The notes under the pieces are model-generated. The model did not search any database. It saw nothing but the letters and a program-made list of their open reading frames with translations, and was not told the DNA's origin. The position numbers and the translations under genes are program-made. From DSSM01 sp964484125 (lineage in GTDB: Bacteria; Bacteroidota; Ignavibacteria; Tepidaquicellales; Tepidaquicellaceae), in assembly GCA_964484125.1 (NCBI GenBank), contig CAZAEK010000001.1, forward strand, positions 62,001 through 126,000: a DNA stretch of 64,000 bases, written 5' to 3'. This document shows, piece after piece, positions 34,852-43,770 of this stretch (its first letter is position 1; each line of letters begins with the position of its first letter).

Positions 34852-36238
34852 AATAAATAATAAGTTTGTTGAGAAAGTTGCTGAAATTGCAAAAGCAAGC
34901 GGATATAAGGTATATCTCGTTGGAGGATATGTTCGCGATTTATTGCTCGGCAAGGAATCATCCGATATTGATTTTATGATTCTTGGCGATGGAATAAAAT
35001 TTGCAGGACTCGTAGCAAAGGAAATGAAACTTGAAGTAACTGCAGTTTATAAGAACTTCGGAACTGCACTGATTAATACGCATTCAGGTAAATACGAATT
35101 TTCATCAGCAAGAAAGGAAAGTTATGAAAGGAATTCGCGAAAACCGAAGATAGAATTCTCAGGACTCGAAGATGACCTATCACGAAGAGACTTTACTATA
35201 AATGCACTTTGTATTGACCTTACCAAACCGCCAGAAATTATTGATTTATTCAATGGTATAGATGATTTAAAAAATAAGGTTATAAGAACACCGCTTGAAC
35301 CGGAAAAAACATTTGACGATGACCCGCTCCGCATAATGCGTGCTATCAGATTTGCATCTCAACTCGGATTTTCAATTGATAATCCGGCACTTATTGCAAT
35401 TAATAAAATGGCTCACAGGTTAAAAGAAGATTCAGTTGTTTCACAGGAGAGAATTACAAATGAATTTTTACTTATACTCGGAAGCAGTAAACCCTCAATC
35501 GGATTGAATCTCCTGCAACTAACAGGAGTTATGGATATTATTTTCCCGGAGATATCAATGCTTTCAGGAGTTGACCAGCGTTCAGAATATCACCATAAAG
35601 ACGTATTCAATCATACTATGCAGGTTGTTGATAATGTTGCTGAAGTATCTGATAATATCTGGTTAAGATTTGCGGCATTGGTACATGATATTGCAAAACC
35701 AAAAACAAAGAAATTCGTAGAAAATAAAGGTTGGACTTTTCACGGACATGAAGAACTCGGTGCAAGAATGATGAAAAAAATATTTCAGAGAATGAGACTT
35801 CCCCTACACCATCTCGATTATGTCTCAAAACTTGTGAAAATGCATTTAAGACCGATACCATTAGCACAGGATAATGTAACGGATTCAGCAATAAGAAGAC
35901 TAGCGGCTGAGGCAGGCGAAGAACTTGTTGACCTGCTGACTTTATGCAGAGCAGATATAACATCAAAAAATCCTGAAAAGATTAAAAAATTTCTTAAGAA
36001 CTATGATATAGTTGAGAAGAAAATTATTGAAGTACAGGAAAAAGACAATCTCAGGAACTTCCAGTCCCCTGTAAGAGGAGAAGAAATTATGAGAATATGC
36101 AACCTTGAACCCTCCAGGAAAGTCGGAATCATAAAAAAGAAAATAGAAGAAGCAATACTTGAAGGAGAAATCCCTAATGAATATGAAGCCGCATTGAATT
36201 ATCTGTACAAAATAAAAGATGAAATTTTAAACTTATAA
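34841..36238 (+). CDS. cca: CCA tRNA nucleotidyltransferase with HD domain
   Basis: 465 residues, starting at TTG and overlapping the oxidoreductase by 11 bases. Class II nucleotidyltransferase head: YLVGGYVRDLLLGKESSDIDFMI (Gly-Gly, Arg-Asp and DxD metal site) and RRDFTINALCIDL, then the RNA-binding region RIMRAIRFASQLGFSI, and a C-terminal HD phosphohydrolase domain with HDIAKPKTKKF and the His-rich HGHEELGARM. It adds or repairs the 3' CCA of tRNAs; the HD domain may remove 2'-phosphates or cyclic phosphates. A poly(A) polymerase role is the alternative. Confidence 0.93.
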   Translation: MKIKINNKFVEKVAEIAKASGYKVYLVGGYVRDLLLGKESSDIDFMILGDGIKFAGLVAKEMKLEVTAVYKNFGTALINTHSGKYEFSSARKESYERNSRKPKIEFSGLEDDLSRRDFTINALCIDLTKPPEIIDLFNGIDDLKNKVIRTPLEPEKTFDDDPLRIMRAIRFASQLGFSIDNPALIAINKMAHRLKEDSVVSQERITNEFLLILGSSKPSIGLNLLQLTGVMDIIFPEISMLSGVDQRSEYHHKDVFNHTMQVVDNVAEVSDNIWLRFAALVHDIAKPKTKKFVENKGWTFHGHEELGARMMKKIFQRMRLPLHHLDYVSKLVKMHLRPIPLAQDNVTDSAIRRLAAEAGEELVDLLTLCRADITSKNPEKIKKFLKNYDIVEKKIIEVQEKDNLRNFQSPVRGEEIMRICNLEPSRKVGIIKKKIEEAILEGEIPNEYEAALNYLYKIKDEILNL

Positions 36239-36260
36239 GATTGAAATAATGTTTTAAAAA

Positions 36261-36557
36261 TTGCAAATTAGAATATTGAATACAAAAATAAAAATATCAA
36301 TTGCTTTACTAATGTTCTCTGCAGTGTTGATTTTCAACACAGCACAGACATTTCATCACCACGAGCACATTGAAGACGAATTAAAATGTCAGATTTGTAT
36401 TCTCTCAACTTCAGTTGATTTTCAGGAATCTTCAACACAAATCACAGATAAAATATTTGCTCACGGATTTTTATTATATCCTGAAAATACAACCCCATTC
36501 ATACAAAATTATCAGACCAGTAATAATCCATTAAGAGCCCCACCTGCCTATCTATAA
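36261..36557 (+). CDS. Small exported or membrane-bound His/Cys-containing protein
   Basis: About 98 residues from a TTG start; another in-frame TTG lies 15 bases further on. One hydrophobic stretch (about residues 13-27: ISIALLMFSAVLIFN) is followed by FHHHEHIEDELKCQICILS, with four His in six residues and a Cys-x2-Cys pair, which suggests metal binding in the periplasm. No domain family recognised. It precedes a lipoprotein and a ZnuD-like TonB receptor on the same strand, so a role in metal uptake is likely by context. Start codon and exact length are uncertain. Confidence 0.55.
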   Translation: MQIRILNTKIKISIALLMFSAVLIFNTAQTFHHHEHIEDELKCQICILSTSVDFQESSTQITDKIFAHGFLLYPENTTPFIQNYQTSNNPLRAPPAYL

Positions 36558-36598
36558 CTTTAAATAAATTTTTTATAAATTAAATTTTTAAATAAGTT

Positions 36599-37090
36599 AT
36601 GGATAAAAATCTAAATAAATTTTTAGGCATATTTTTATATGTCATAATTTCATCACTAATCGTAATATTCTATTCCTGCGGAGACGATACAGTCTCAATT
36701 CCTGAATCTGAACACCTTGAAGCAGAAGGAATGGTATTAAAAGACACTACAAATACCGTAATACTGAAATATTTCAGAGGAGCATTAACACCCGGAAAAG
36801 ATACAATAAAAGTGCCAAATGGCATGAACACTTCTATCTTATCGGTAATATTTCTTGACTCAAATCAGGCAGAACTGCCACCTGAAGAAGATCCGGATCA
36901 CACATTAGGATTTGAAACGTTTGGTTCAACTAAATTCAGCATAACTAAGGTAACAGGTCAGCAGTGGAAAATATTTATGACAGGTTTAACACCGGGAAAT
37001 GATTCAGTAAAATTCAAGGTTCTTCACGAAGGTCACGCAGACTTTCAGACAATTCCGATTCCGGTCAAAATATTTAACATAGTAATGTGA
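36599..37090 (+). CDS. Putative lipoprotein of a metal-receptor cassette
   Basis: 163 residues. The N-terminal hydrophobic segment ends in VIFYSCGDD, a plausible lipobox with Cys at about residue 27. The mature protein is rich in beta strands and contains His/Glu/Asp clusters (SEHLEAEGMVL, EEDPDHTLGFETF, VLHEGHADFQT) that could bind a metal. Its stop overlaps the GTG start of the TonB receptor gene (ATGTGA). This tight coupling suggests an accessory lipoprotein that hands a metal or metal complex to the receptor. No named family is recognised. Confidence 0.65.
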   Translation: MDKNLNKFLGIFLYVIISSLIVIFYSCGDDTVSIPESEHLEAEGMVLKDTTNTVILKYFRGALTPGKDTIKVPNGMNTSILSVIFLDSNQAELPPEEDPDHTLGFETFGSTKFSITKVTGQQWKIFMTGLTPGNDSVKFKVLHEGHADFQTIPIPVKIFNIVM

Positions 37091-39084
37091 AAAAAATAAT
37101 TTTGATTGCATTCCTGCTACTCGGCGGGAATGCAATTTCTCAAAATATTATTGACTCGACAGGACTGAAAAAAGACACTATAAATGGAGAATATATTACC
37201 CCGGATATAGAAGTCTCGGATTTTGTACAGAAAACAGCTTTTGACAAAATCATAGAGATGTCTTATACCCTTTCGGGAAAAGATTTGCAGCGGAATCTTA
37301 ACACAACATTAGCGTCAACAATAAAAAATGAGATGGGAATGTCAATGCGTTCAATGGGACCTGCACCATCCAGACCAGTATTCCGCGGGCTTTCAGGGGA
37401 GAGAATTTCCATATCAGAAGACGGAATAAAGACAAATGATTTATCATCAACTTCTCCTGATCATTCAGTAGCGATTGAAACTTTCACAGTAGAAAGAATA
37501 GAAGTTTTACGCGGACCAAAACTGCTGACAAAAACACCGACGAATGTAGGAGCTGTAGTAAATGCAATAAGGAATGAGATTCCGTTTGATTTACCTGATA
37601 AAATAAATATAATATTCGGAAGTTACGGAGAAAGTGCAAATAAAGGTTATTCAGGTTCGTTGGTTTTAAAAGCACCTGTAATGGATTTTTCACTAAGAGG
37701 AGAGATAAGCAACCGCAATACAGGAAATCAGAAAACTCCATCCGGGACCCTTCTTAATTCCGCGATTAATACATTTAATTATTCCGGAGGGATTTCATAC
37801 ATCAAAGATAAAATTACAACCGGTATTTCATACCGCGGGTATAAAACTGATTACGGAATACCCGGAGGATTTATAGGCGCACATCCATTTGGAGTAAATA
37901 TATCAATAATGAAAAAACAGGTAAATTTCAAATTAAACTATAAAATTAATTCAAAATACATAGAAAATATTGAAACAGAATTTTCAAGAGTAAATTATAA
38001 TCACAAGGAATTTGAAAAATCCGGATTAATAGGAGCAGAATTCGGAATAACAAATTACAACGGAGAAATAATTTTTAATCATAAAATATCACATTATATA
38101 AAATCAGGTATAGCTGGTGTTTCTTTCAATCACAGGGATTTTGATATAGGTGGATTTGTATTCACAACTCCTGCAAAGAGTATTAACCTTTCAGCTTTTT
38201 TATATGAAAATATTGTTGTAAACGAAAAACTTTCAATTGAGCTATCGCTGCGATATAATTATGATGAGATAAATCCGAGGGATAAAAATTATTATTCAAA
38301 TATAGGTTACATTACAAATAAAATATATAACACAATATCAGCAGGAGCTTCAGCGGTTTACAGAATTTTCAGAAATCATTATGCTGGTATAAACTTTCTG
38401 CGTTCAACCCGCGTTCCGACAATTGAAGAGTTATACTCCGAAGGACCTCATCTGGCTGCATATTCCTATGAAGTTGGGAATCCAAATCTGAAGTCTGAAG
38501 TAGCTTATGGAGGAGAACTATTCACATATTACCGTAATGAGGATATATATGTTATGTTATCAGCATATTATAATGATTTCCGGAATTTTATCATACCGAG
38601 AAATACAGGAAAGATAAACTATGCAACACTACTTCCGATATATGCAACCGAAGGCGTACCTGCAATTCTGACGGGATTTGAATCAAAATTTGAAATTAAA
38701 CCTTTCAGTTTTCTTCAGCTTGATTTAAATGCAACTTATACTTATGGGAAATTCAATTCAACAGGAACTCCCCTACCTGCAATACCACCCTTTAAAATAA
38801 TCTCTACTATTTCATATAAAAGAAATAATTTCATATTCGGAATAATGAACGAATCTGCTTCATCGCAAAAACGAACTGATACATTTGAACAACCGACATA
38901 CGGCTATTCAATATTCGGTATTTATTCACAATATATACTCCCAACAGGAAAATTTACTCACAGTCTTTCCGCAAACATAGATAACATCTTCAACAAAGAA
39001 TACCGCAATCACCTCTCAAGAATCAAATCAATTATGCCCGAATCCGGGACAAACTTCCGTATCATTTACCGCCTTTTCTTTTAA
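37087..39084 (+). CDS. TonB-dependent outer-membrane receptor, ZnuD-like
   Basis: 665 residues, GTG start. Signal peptide (ends near AIS-QN), then a plug domain with SMGPAPSRPVFRGLSGERIS, LSSTSPDHSVAIETFTVERI and EVLRGPKLL, and a beta-barrel ending in aromatic residues (IYRLFF, terminal Phe). The plug pattern 'GP...SRPVxRGLxGxR...SxSPDHAV...ERIEVLRGP' is that of the zinc receptor ZnuD and relatives. The usual GGVVN plug motif is degenerate (VGAVVNAI). Likely imports Zn2+ or another chelated metal. It is translationally coupled to the lipoprotein upstream. Confidence 0.88.
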   Translation: MKKIILIAFLLLGGNAISQNIIDSTGLKKDTINGEYITPDIEVSDFVQKTAFDKIIEMSYTLSGKDLQRNLNTTLASTIKNEMGMSMRSMGPAPSRPVFRGLSGERISISEDGIKTNDLSSTSPDHSVAIETFTVERIEVLRGPKLLTKTPTNVGAVVNAIRNEIPFDLPDKINIIFGSYGESANKGYSGSLVLKAPVMDFSLRGEISNRNTGNQKTPSGTLLNSAINTFNYSGGISYIKDKITTGISYRGYKTDYGIPGGFIGAHPFGVNISIMKKQVNFKLNYKINSKYIENIETEFSRVNYNHKEFEKSGLIGAEFGITNYNGEIIFNHKISHYIKSGIAGVSFNHRDFDIGGFVFTTPAKSINLSAFLYENIVVNEKLSIELSLRYNYDEINPRDKNYYSNIGYITNKIYNTISAGASAVYRIFRNHYAGINFLRSTRVPTIEELYSEGPHLAAYSYEVGNPNLKSEVAYGGELFTYYRNEDIYVMLSAYYNDFRNFIIPRNTGKINYATLLPIYATEGVPAILTGFESKFEIKPFSFLQLDLNATYTYGKFNSTGTPLPAIPPFKIISTISYKRNNFIFGIMNESASSQKRTDTFEQPTYGYSIFGIYSQYILPTGKFTHSLSANIDNIFNKEYRNHLSRIKSIMPESGTNFRIIYRLFF

Positions 39085-39110
39085 CTCTGTCATTCCCTTT
39101 TCTCTCTGTC

Positions 39111-39159
39111 ATTCCGGCGAACGTGAGTCTTTTCCATCCCGACTTGTCGGGACCGGAAT
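39111..39159. repeat. Nested palindrome between convergent genes
   Basis: Two nested inverted repeats: an outer pair ATTCCGG (39111-39117) / CCGGAAT (39153-39159), and an inner perfect palindrome TCCCGACTTGTCGGGA (39137-39152). It sits between the TonB receptor gene and the convergent outer-membrane gene. It could act as a bidirectional terminator or be a remnant of a dispersed palindromic element of the 'GTCATTCCGG...CCGGAATCC' type. No T-run follows. Confidence 0.6.
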
Positions 39160-39175
39160 CCACAACAATATCTCC

Positions 39176-40003
39176 CTACTTCTTCCCGATAAAAAACGAA
39201 ACGCCTCCAAAGAAGTTAATATCCGCAATATTCCTGCCGGACGACAAATTCGGATTCAGACTAACATCATCCTTGTCATTCAGAAACATCCAGGCATTCT
39301 TATCTGATGCTTCTGAACTCCTGAACAATAAATTATGGAAATTAAACTGTGTCCCGACTGTAAATCCAACTCTCTTACTGAACCTATATCCATATTCAAC
39401 AATTCCACCAACTCCCATTCTGAAACTTCCGTGATATGTATTGAATAATTCTGTTTGCCCTTGTTGCTGGTCATAAATCCTTCCGGTAATAATTGCAGCA
39501 TTAATATGCAAACCAATGCCGAAAGCTGATGCCCTGTTCTTATCCGTATATATTTTAAATTGACCACCAAAAGCCGCATAAGGCATATTTATTCTATAGA
39601 AGCTTGTACCCGGTTTCTTATTAGCCGGCTTATATAAAGTATCTTTAGGCCAACCGGGAGGAAACTGCCCCATTCCGTAGGAATTATTTTCTTCAGTCTG
39701 ATAGTGATTATAACCAAGAACTAAATACAGGTCAATACCTGTATTGTTTTTGTAACACCCTACATTATAGTTGAACTTAAGAGCCGTCCCGAAGCCGCCG
39801 CTTTGAGCGTAAGACCTGAAAGAATAAAATTCCTCAATGGAATTTCCTTTAAGCTCCATCAGAGGCATGCTATAGCTTCCTGTTACGTTCACAGTAATAA
39901 AAGGCATAGCATACTTTGTAGTACAGATTGTTTGTGAAAAAGAATTGGAAAAGAAAAGAAAGAGCAGACCAAAAGAGAAGAGAGTAATGATTTTTTTCTC
40001 CAT
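39176..40003 (-). CDS. Outer-membrane beta-barrel-like protein, function unknown
   Basis: 275 residues. A signal peptide (hydrophobic segment about 6-18, cleavage near SFS-QTI) is followed by alternating polar/hydrophobic strands typical of a small OmpW/PorT-like barrel, with repeated GIGLHINAAIITGRIYD- and VGFTVGTQFNFHNLLF-type strands and a C-terminal aromatic (FFIGKK). No named family is recognised. It appears to be a lone gene; the 270 bases up to the next gene hold only a terminator-like hairpin. Confidence 0.55.
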   Translation of the reverse strand: MEKKIITLFSFGLLFLFFSNSFSQTICTTKYAMPFITVNVTGSYSMPLMELKGNSIEEFYSFRSYAQSGGFGTALKFNYNVGCYKNNTGIDLYLVLGYNHYQTEENNSYGMGQFPPGWPKDTLYKPANKKPGTSFYRINMPYAAFGGQFKIYTDKNRASAFGIGLHINAAIITGRIYDQQQGQTELFNTYHGSFRMGVGGIVEYGYRFSKRVGFTVGTQFNFHNLLFRSSEASDKNAWMFLNDKDDVSLNPNLSSGRNIADINFFGGVSFFIGKK

Positions 40004-40172
40004 AACCGGGAATTTAAAGTTTAAAAAAATTTTTTAAACACCATCTTTTCTCAGAGTAATCAGACAAAAACCCAACAAACGTTTTAGAACAAAGCAACTA
40101 TTTTCAAATTACTCTTTATAAAATCTTTTGTCAACTGCATAACAAATAAAAAAAATTATATTTGATAGAAAT

Positions 40173-40202
40173 AAAAAAGCCCATATTTCTATGAGCTTTT
40201 TT
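40173..40202 (-). terminator. Terminator-like hairpin after the 1146-residue T9SS gene
   Basis: AAAAAAGCCCATA (left) pairs with TATGAGCTTTTTT (right) around a short TTTC loop, with one mismatch. On the minus strand it ends in a T-run. It lies 72 bases beyond the stop of the 40274-43714 gene. The rest of 40004-40273 shows only AT-rich sequence. Confidence 0.65.
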
Positions 40203-40273
40203 AAAAGACAGAAAATTAAGTTATTAATCTGTTTATCTCTGCAATAAATCAGCGATTTTTTGAATCCAACAAT

Positions 40274-43200
40274 TTATTTCATCAACACAAGCTTCTTCAC
40301 GGCAGAAAATTCGCCCGAAGTTAATCTGTAAAAATATACACCGCTCGGGAGATTTGATGCATCAAATGTTATATTATAATATCCTGCGTCTTTAAATTCA
40401 TCAATAAGGGTCTTAACTTCTTTTCCGAGCATATCATAAACTTTGATTGAAACATTTCCGGATTTCGGCAAATCAAAATTAATCTTTGTTACAGGATTAA
40501 ACGGATTCGGATAGTTCTGAGATAAATCAAATTTTGATGGCACTCCGATTTCAACAATTCCATCAAGATTATGATATTCAAAGTTACCGTTAAAATCAAT
40601 CTGTTTCAGACGATAGTGATACTTCCCTGTCGTAAGATTCTTGTCTGTAAATTCATAAGTTGACGGTTTATTATTTCCATGTACAAATCCAGCTTTATGC
40701 CATTCACCGTTAACAGTTTTTCTCTCTACATCAAAGCCGGAATTGTTTATTTCTTCAGCGGTTGACCAGGATAGTTTTACATCACGAAGTTTTGCAGAAG
40801 CGTTGAGTGAAGCAAGTCTGACAGGGAGAGGAGAAAGATTATCACTGGCTGTCCATGATGAAAATGATGAAACATTTACCGATAATGACCGTGGATTGTT
40901 TCCAGAAACGTTTACAGGATTTCCCTGAGGAGTCCATGTTGTTCCATTGTCTGTGCTTTTCCATAGTTGCCCGAGATTTGTTTCTGAAAATAATTTACCA
41001 TTATCAAATGTATCGAACCATTTTAAAGTAAGTGTTCTTTCTGCATTAATTGTTCCTGTAATATCCCAGCTGCAGGTTATACTTTGATTTGTTCCAAAAT
41101 TCTTCGCAGTTCCGGTATTTCTTGTAAAAGTTAATCCATTTAATTGTCCTGAACCCGAGCTTATACTCAGACCTAAAAAGTCAGATATACCACCTGTCCC
41201 TAAATCTCTTGATTGCATAACCGCATTTCCGAGAATATATTTTGTTGCAGTTTCTGTTGGAGCAGTTGCAGAAGTAGAAAAACTGATATTATTTGATGAT
41301 GTATTCAGGATGCCGTTATTTAAAGTAAGTGAATTTGTTATTGCGACATTTTGTGATAATGTAACTCCTGAAGAATTGTCAATTGTCAGATTATTGACTG
41401 TAGCTGGTAATCCGTTACCAGTAGATTGAGCAGAAGAGCCATTGTAGATATAATTTGCTCCTGTATTAAATGTTCTTGTGCCTGAATTCTGAATATTACC
41501 TGTTGCACCTGATGAAGTAATTCCATTAGCAGAACCGATTGACAATGACGAATTTGAATTCAAAGCGAAATTAGTTGTACCACTTAATACATTATTTGCA
41601 GTGTTAAATACTCCGTTAACTGTCAATGTTCCGCCATTTACTGTTTTATCCGATGTTAAATTAACATTGGCAGTATTTGAAATAGTTAATCCATTGGAAT
41701 TTAAAGATAAAGTACCAGTTCCTCCTAATTCTGCGTTCGTACCTGAAATAATAAACTGCCCGCAGGTATTTGCATCACTTCTTTGTACAATATTTCCACT
41801 TCCTCTGATTCCATTCCTGAAAGTTTTTATACCTTCATATTGCCAATACACAGTATTAGCGTCAACCTGAAATATTCCGTTAATAGTTGTTGGGTTTGGA
41901 GCACCTGCCCCAACATATATATCAGGAGTGTTTACCCGGAAAACCGGAATTTCATTAACAGTAGAATTTGGGAAATATGTAACGTTGCTTGTAATGAACT
42001 GTGCACCAGAACTTACATTCCAGTAATAAGTAGCGCCATTTTCATAATAAATCTGATTGCTTATACCATAATGTGAAGCCGATTTCCCGTTATTATTAAC
42101 TTCAAGAATACCGCCTGTTTTGACTCTTATTGTTGCACCAGCAGAATAAGGTGCATATTTACTTACACTATGTTTAAATGTACCATATATAGTCAAATCA
42201 TCACCATCACCATCTGCAATTACCAATGAATCAGCACTATAATTTAAAATCCCACCGCTTTCAATAACTGTTTGGTCAATTGTAACTAATTCCGTAATAT
42301 TAATAGTGTGTCCGTTTCTAATTGTAATTATATTCGAAGAACTATTTGGGGTTGTTGTAGCAACACTCCAGTTTGAATTGTCGTTTGAAGTTTCCCAACT
42401 TGATGTTTGATTCCAGTTTCCGTTTTGTTTCGAGCGAAAATATGCAGATGAAATTCCGGTGGTACTACCGCTTGTTTGTGGTACTGAGCCATCGGTTTTA
42501 TAATTTATATCAGCAGCGGAATTAGTATAAGGAAATATTTTGAAATAGTAAGTCGTATTTGAATTTAAACCTGAGAATGTAACTGTCTGAGTTCCCTGTG
42601 AGATATTTTTTACAAGTGTGCCATCGCTTTCAGGTGTTCCGTCAACAGGTGAAGTAATATTTTCGTAACTAACAGAACTTCCTTTTATCAGATATGCATC
42701 TGGTAAAACATCCCCTGTTGCATCTGTCCATGTAATAGTTATACTTGAAGGAGTAGTTGTAGTAATATTAAAATTCGTAACATGATTTGAGGGTTCTGCT
42801 TTGATTCCTTTACCTGTGGCTGTTAAATATTGCGTTGTTGCTCCGGTACTTGAATGAGAAATATTCTTTGAATAATCAGTTGCACTTTGTGGATTGAATC
42901 TCATATAAATTGTTTGTGAAACTGTTCCGCCAGTAGGAGTTAAAGACAAAGTTTGTGAAAATGGTCCTAACGGATTTATTGAAATAGTAAAAATTGGTGT
43001 TTCTGTATCAATTATTAAATAATTAGTCAGATTATTCCCTGTTACTGTATATGATTGTGCAGCAGAATTCGTATTAATCAATACACTCCCGAAACTTAAT
43101 GATGCTGGGGAGATAGAGATTGTGGGAGATGAATTAACAATTGAAAACGAAAAATCATCAATCATAATTCTTTCAGTAGTTCCGTTCGCTTTTACCCTTA

Positions 43201-43714
43201 CAATAAATTGATTTGCGCTGGTTAATGTTGGCGAAGAAATAGTATAAGAAAATTGTTTCCAATCCGAAGAATTATTCAGATAAGCATTGTTTATTGTAGT
43301 TCCGGTAGAAATATAATTTGTTCCTCCATTTGTACTGTATTCAATACTAAAGTCAGGTGAAGGTGTTGAATCCCATCTTCTCACTTTAAAGCCAAATTGA
43401 GTTAATGTTCCGGAGGTAGTGTATGTTGCTGTCCAACTGGTTAAATTACTGTCCCTAAGTCTCCAGGAATATGTTCCAAGAGCACCGGGAAAACCATCTT
43501 GTGCAGTAGTTGTGTTTCTAAGTGCAGGACCCCCAGTAAAATTCCAATTATCGGAATTATATTGATGGTTAGTCTGGTAAGAAGTTAATTCTCCGCTACC
43601 TGCAGTCCATTTAGCATTATCATCAAAATTTATTATTGTTTGACTTATAATATTAGTATTAAATAATAATAAAATAAATACTAAATACGAATTTAAAAGA
43701 AATACTTTTTTCAT
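40274..43714 (-). CDS. Secreted T9SS cargo protein, multi-domain (1146 residues)
   Basis: Signal peptide (hydrophobic about 8-20, cleavage near IIS-QTI), then a beta-sandwich region at about 30-190, an Ig-like segment (SPASLSFGSVLINTNSAAQ), a fibronectin III-like domain (HVTNFNITTTTPSSITITWT, about 307-415), a long stretch of Asn/Thr/Gly-rich repeats (G-type 'NGxLxNxxxxI' strands, probably a parallel beta helix), and a C-terminal module with LSWSTAEEINNSGFDVERK, RLKQIDFNGN and finally LSQNYPNPFNPVTKINFDLP and SGVYFYRLTSG: the type A T9SS sorting domain. The cargo is exported through T9SS and anchored at or released from the surface. Shares blocks with the genes at 43771 and 45489. Confidence 0.88.
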   Translation of the reverse strand: MKKVFLLNSYLVFILLLFNTNIISQTIINFDDNAKWTAGSGELTSYQTNHQYNSDNWNFTGGPALRNTTTAQDGFPGALGTYSWRLRDSNLTSWTATYTTSGTLTQFGFKVRRWDSTPSPDFSIEYSTNGGTNYISTGTTINNAYLNNSSDWKQFSYTISSPTLTSANQFIVRVKANGTTERIMIDDFSFSIVNSSPTISISPASLSFGSVLINTNSAAQSYTVTGNNLTNYLIIDTETPIFTISINPLGPFSQTLSLTPTGGTVSQTIYMRFNPQSATDYSKNISHSSTGATTQYLTATGKGIKAEPSNHVTNFNITTTTPSSITITWTDATGDVLPDAYLIKGSSVSYENITSPVDGTPESDGTLVKNISQGTQTVTFSGLNSNTTYYFKIFPYTNSAADINYKTDGSVPQTSGSTTGISSAYFRSKQNGNWNQTSSWETSNDNSNWSVATTTPNSSSNIITIRNGHTINITELVTIDQTVIESGGILNYSADSLVIADGDGDDLTIYGTFKHSVSKYAPYSAGATIRVKTGGILEVNNNGKSASHYGISNQIYYENGATYYWNVSSGAQFITSNVTYFPNSTVNEIPVFRVNTPDIYVGAGAPNPTTINGIFQVDANTVYWQYEGIKTFRNGIRGSGNIVQRSDANTCGQFIISGTNAELGGTGTLSLNSNGLTISNTANVNLTSDKTVNGGTLTVNGVFNTANNVLSGTTNFALNSNSSLSIGSANGITSSGATGNIQNSGTRTFNTGANYIYNGSSAQSTGNGLPATVNNLTIDNSSGVTLSQNVAITNSLTLNNGILNTSSNNISFSTSATAPTETATKYILGNAVMQSRDLGTGGISDFLGLSISSGSGQLNGLTFTRNTGTAKNFGTNQSITCSWDITGTINAERTLTLKWFDTFDNGKLFSETNLGQLWKSTDNGTTWTPQGNPVNVSGNNPRSLSVNVSSFSSWTASDNLSPLPVRLASLNASAKLRDVKLSWSTAEEINNSGFDVERKTVNGEWHKAGFVHGNNKPSTYEFTDKNLTTGKYHYRLKQIDFNGNFEYHNLDGIVEIGVPSKFDLSQNYPNPFNPVTKINFDLPKSGNVSIKVYDMLGKEVKTLIDEFKDAGYYNITFDASNLPSGVYFYRLTSGEFSAVKKLVLMK

Positions 43715-43770
43715 ATTAAATTTTTAAAAAATTATAATCACTTTTTGTTTTAAATTTATTTAAATAAAAT

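Noticed and set aside
39085..39175. Insertion-sequence end
   Set aside because: Inverted repeats are short and nested with no transposase or target duplication; more like a dispersed palindrome or terminator.
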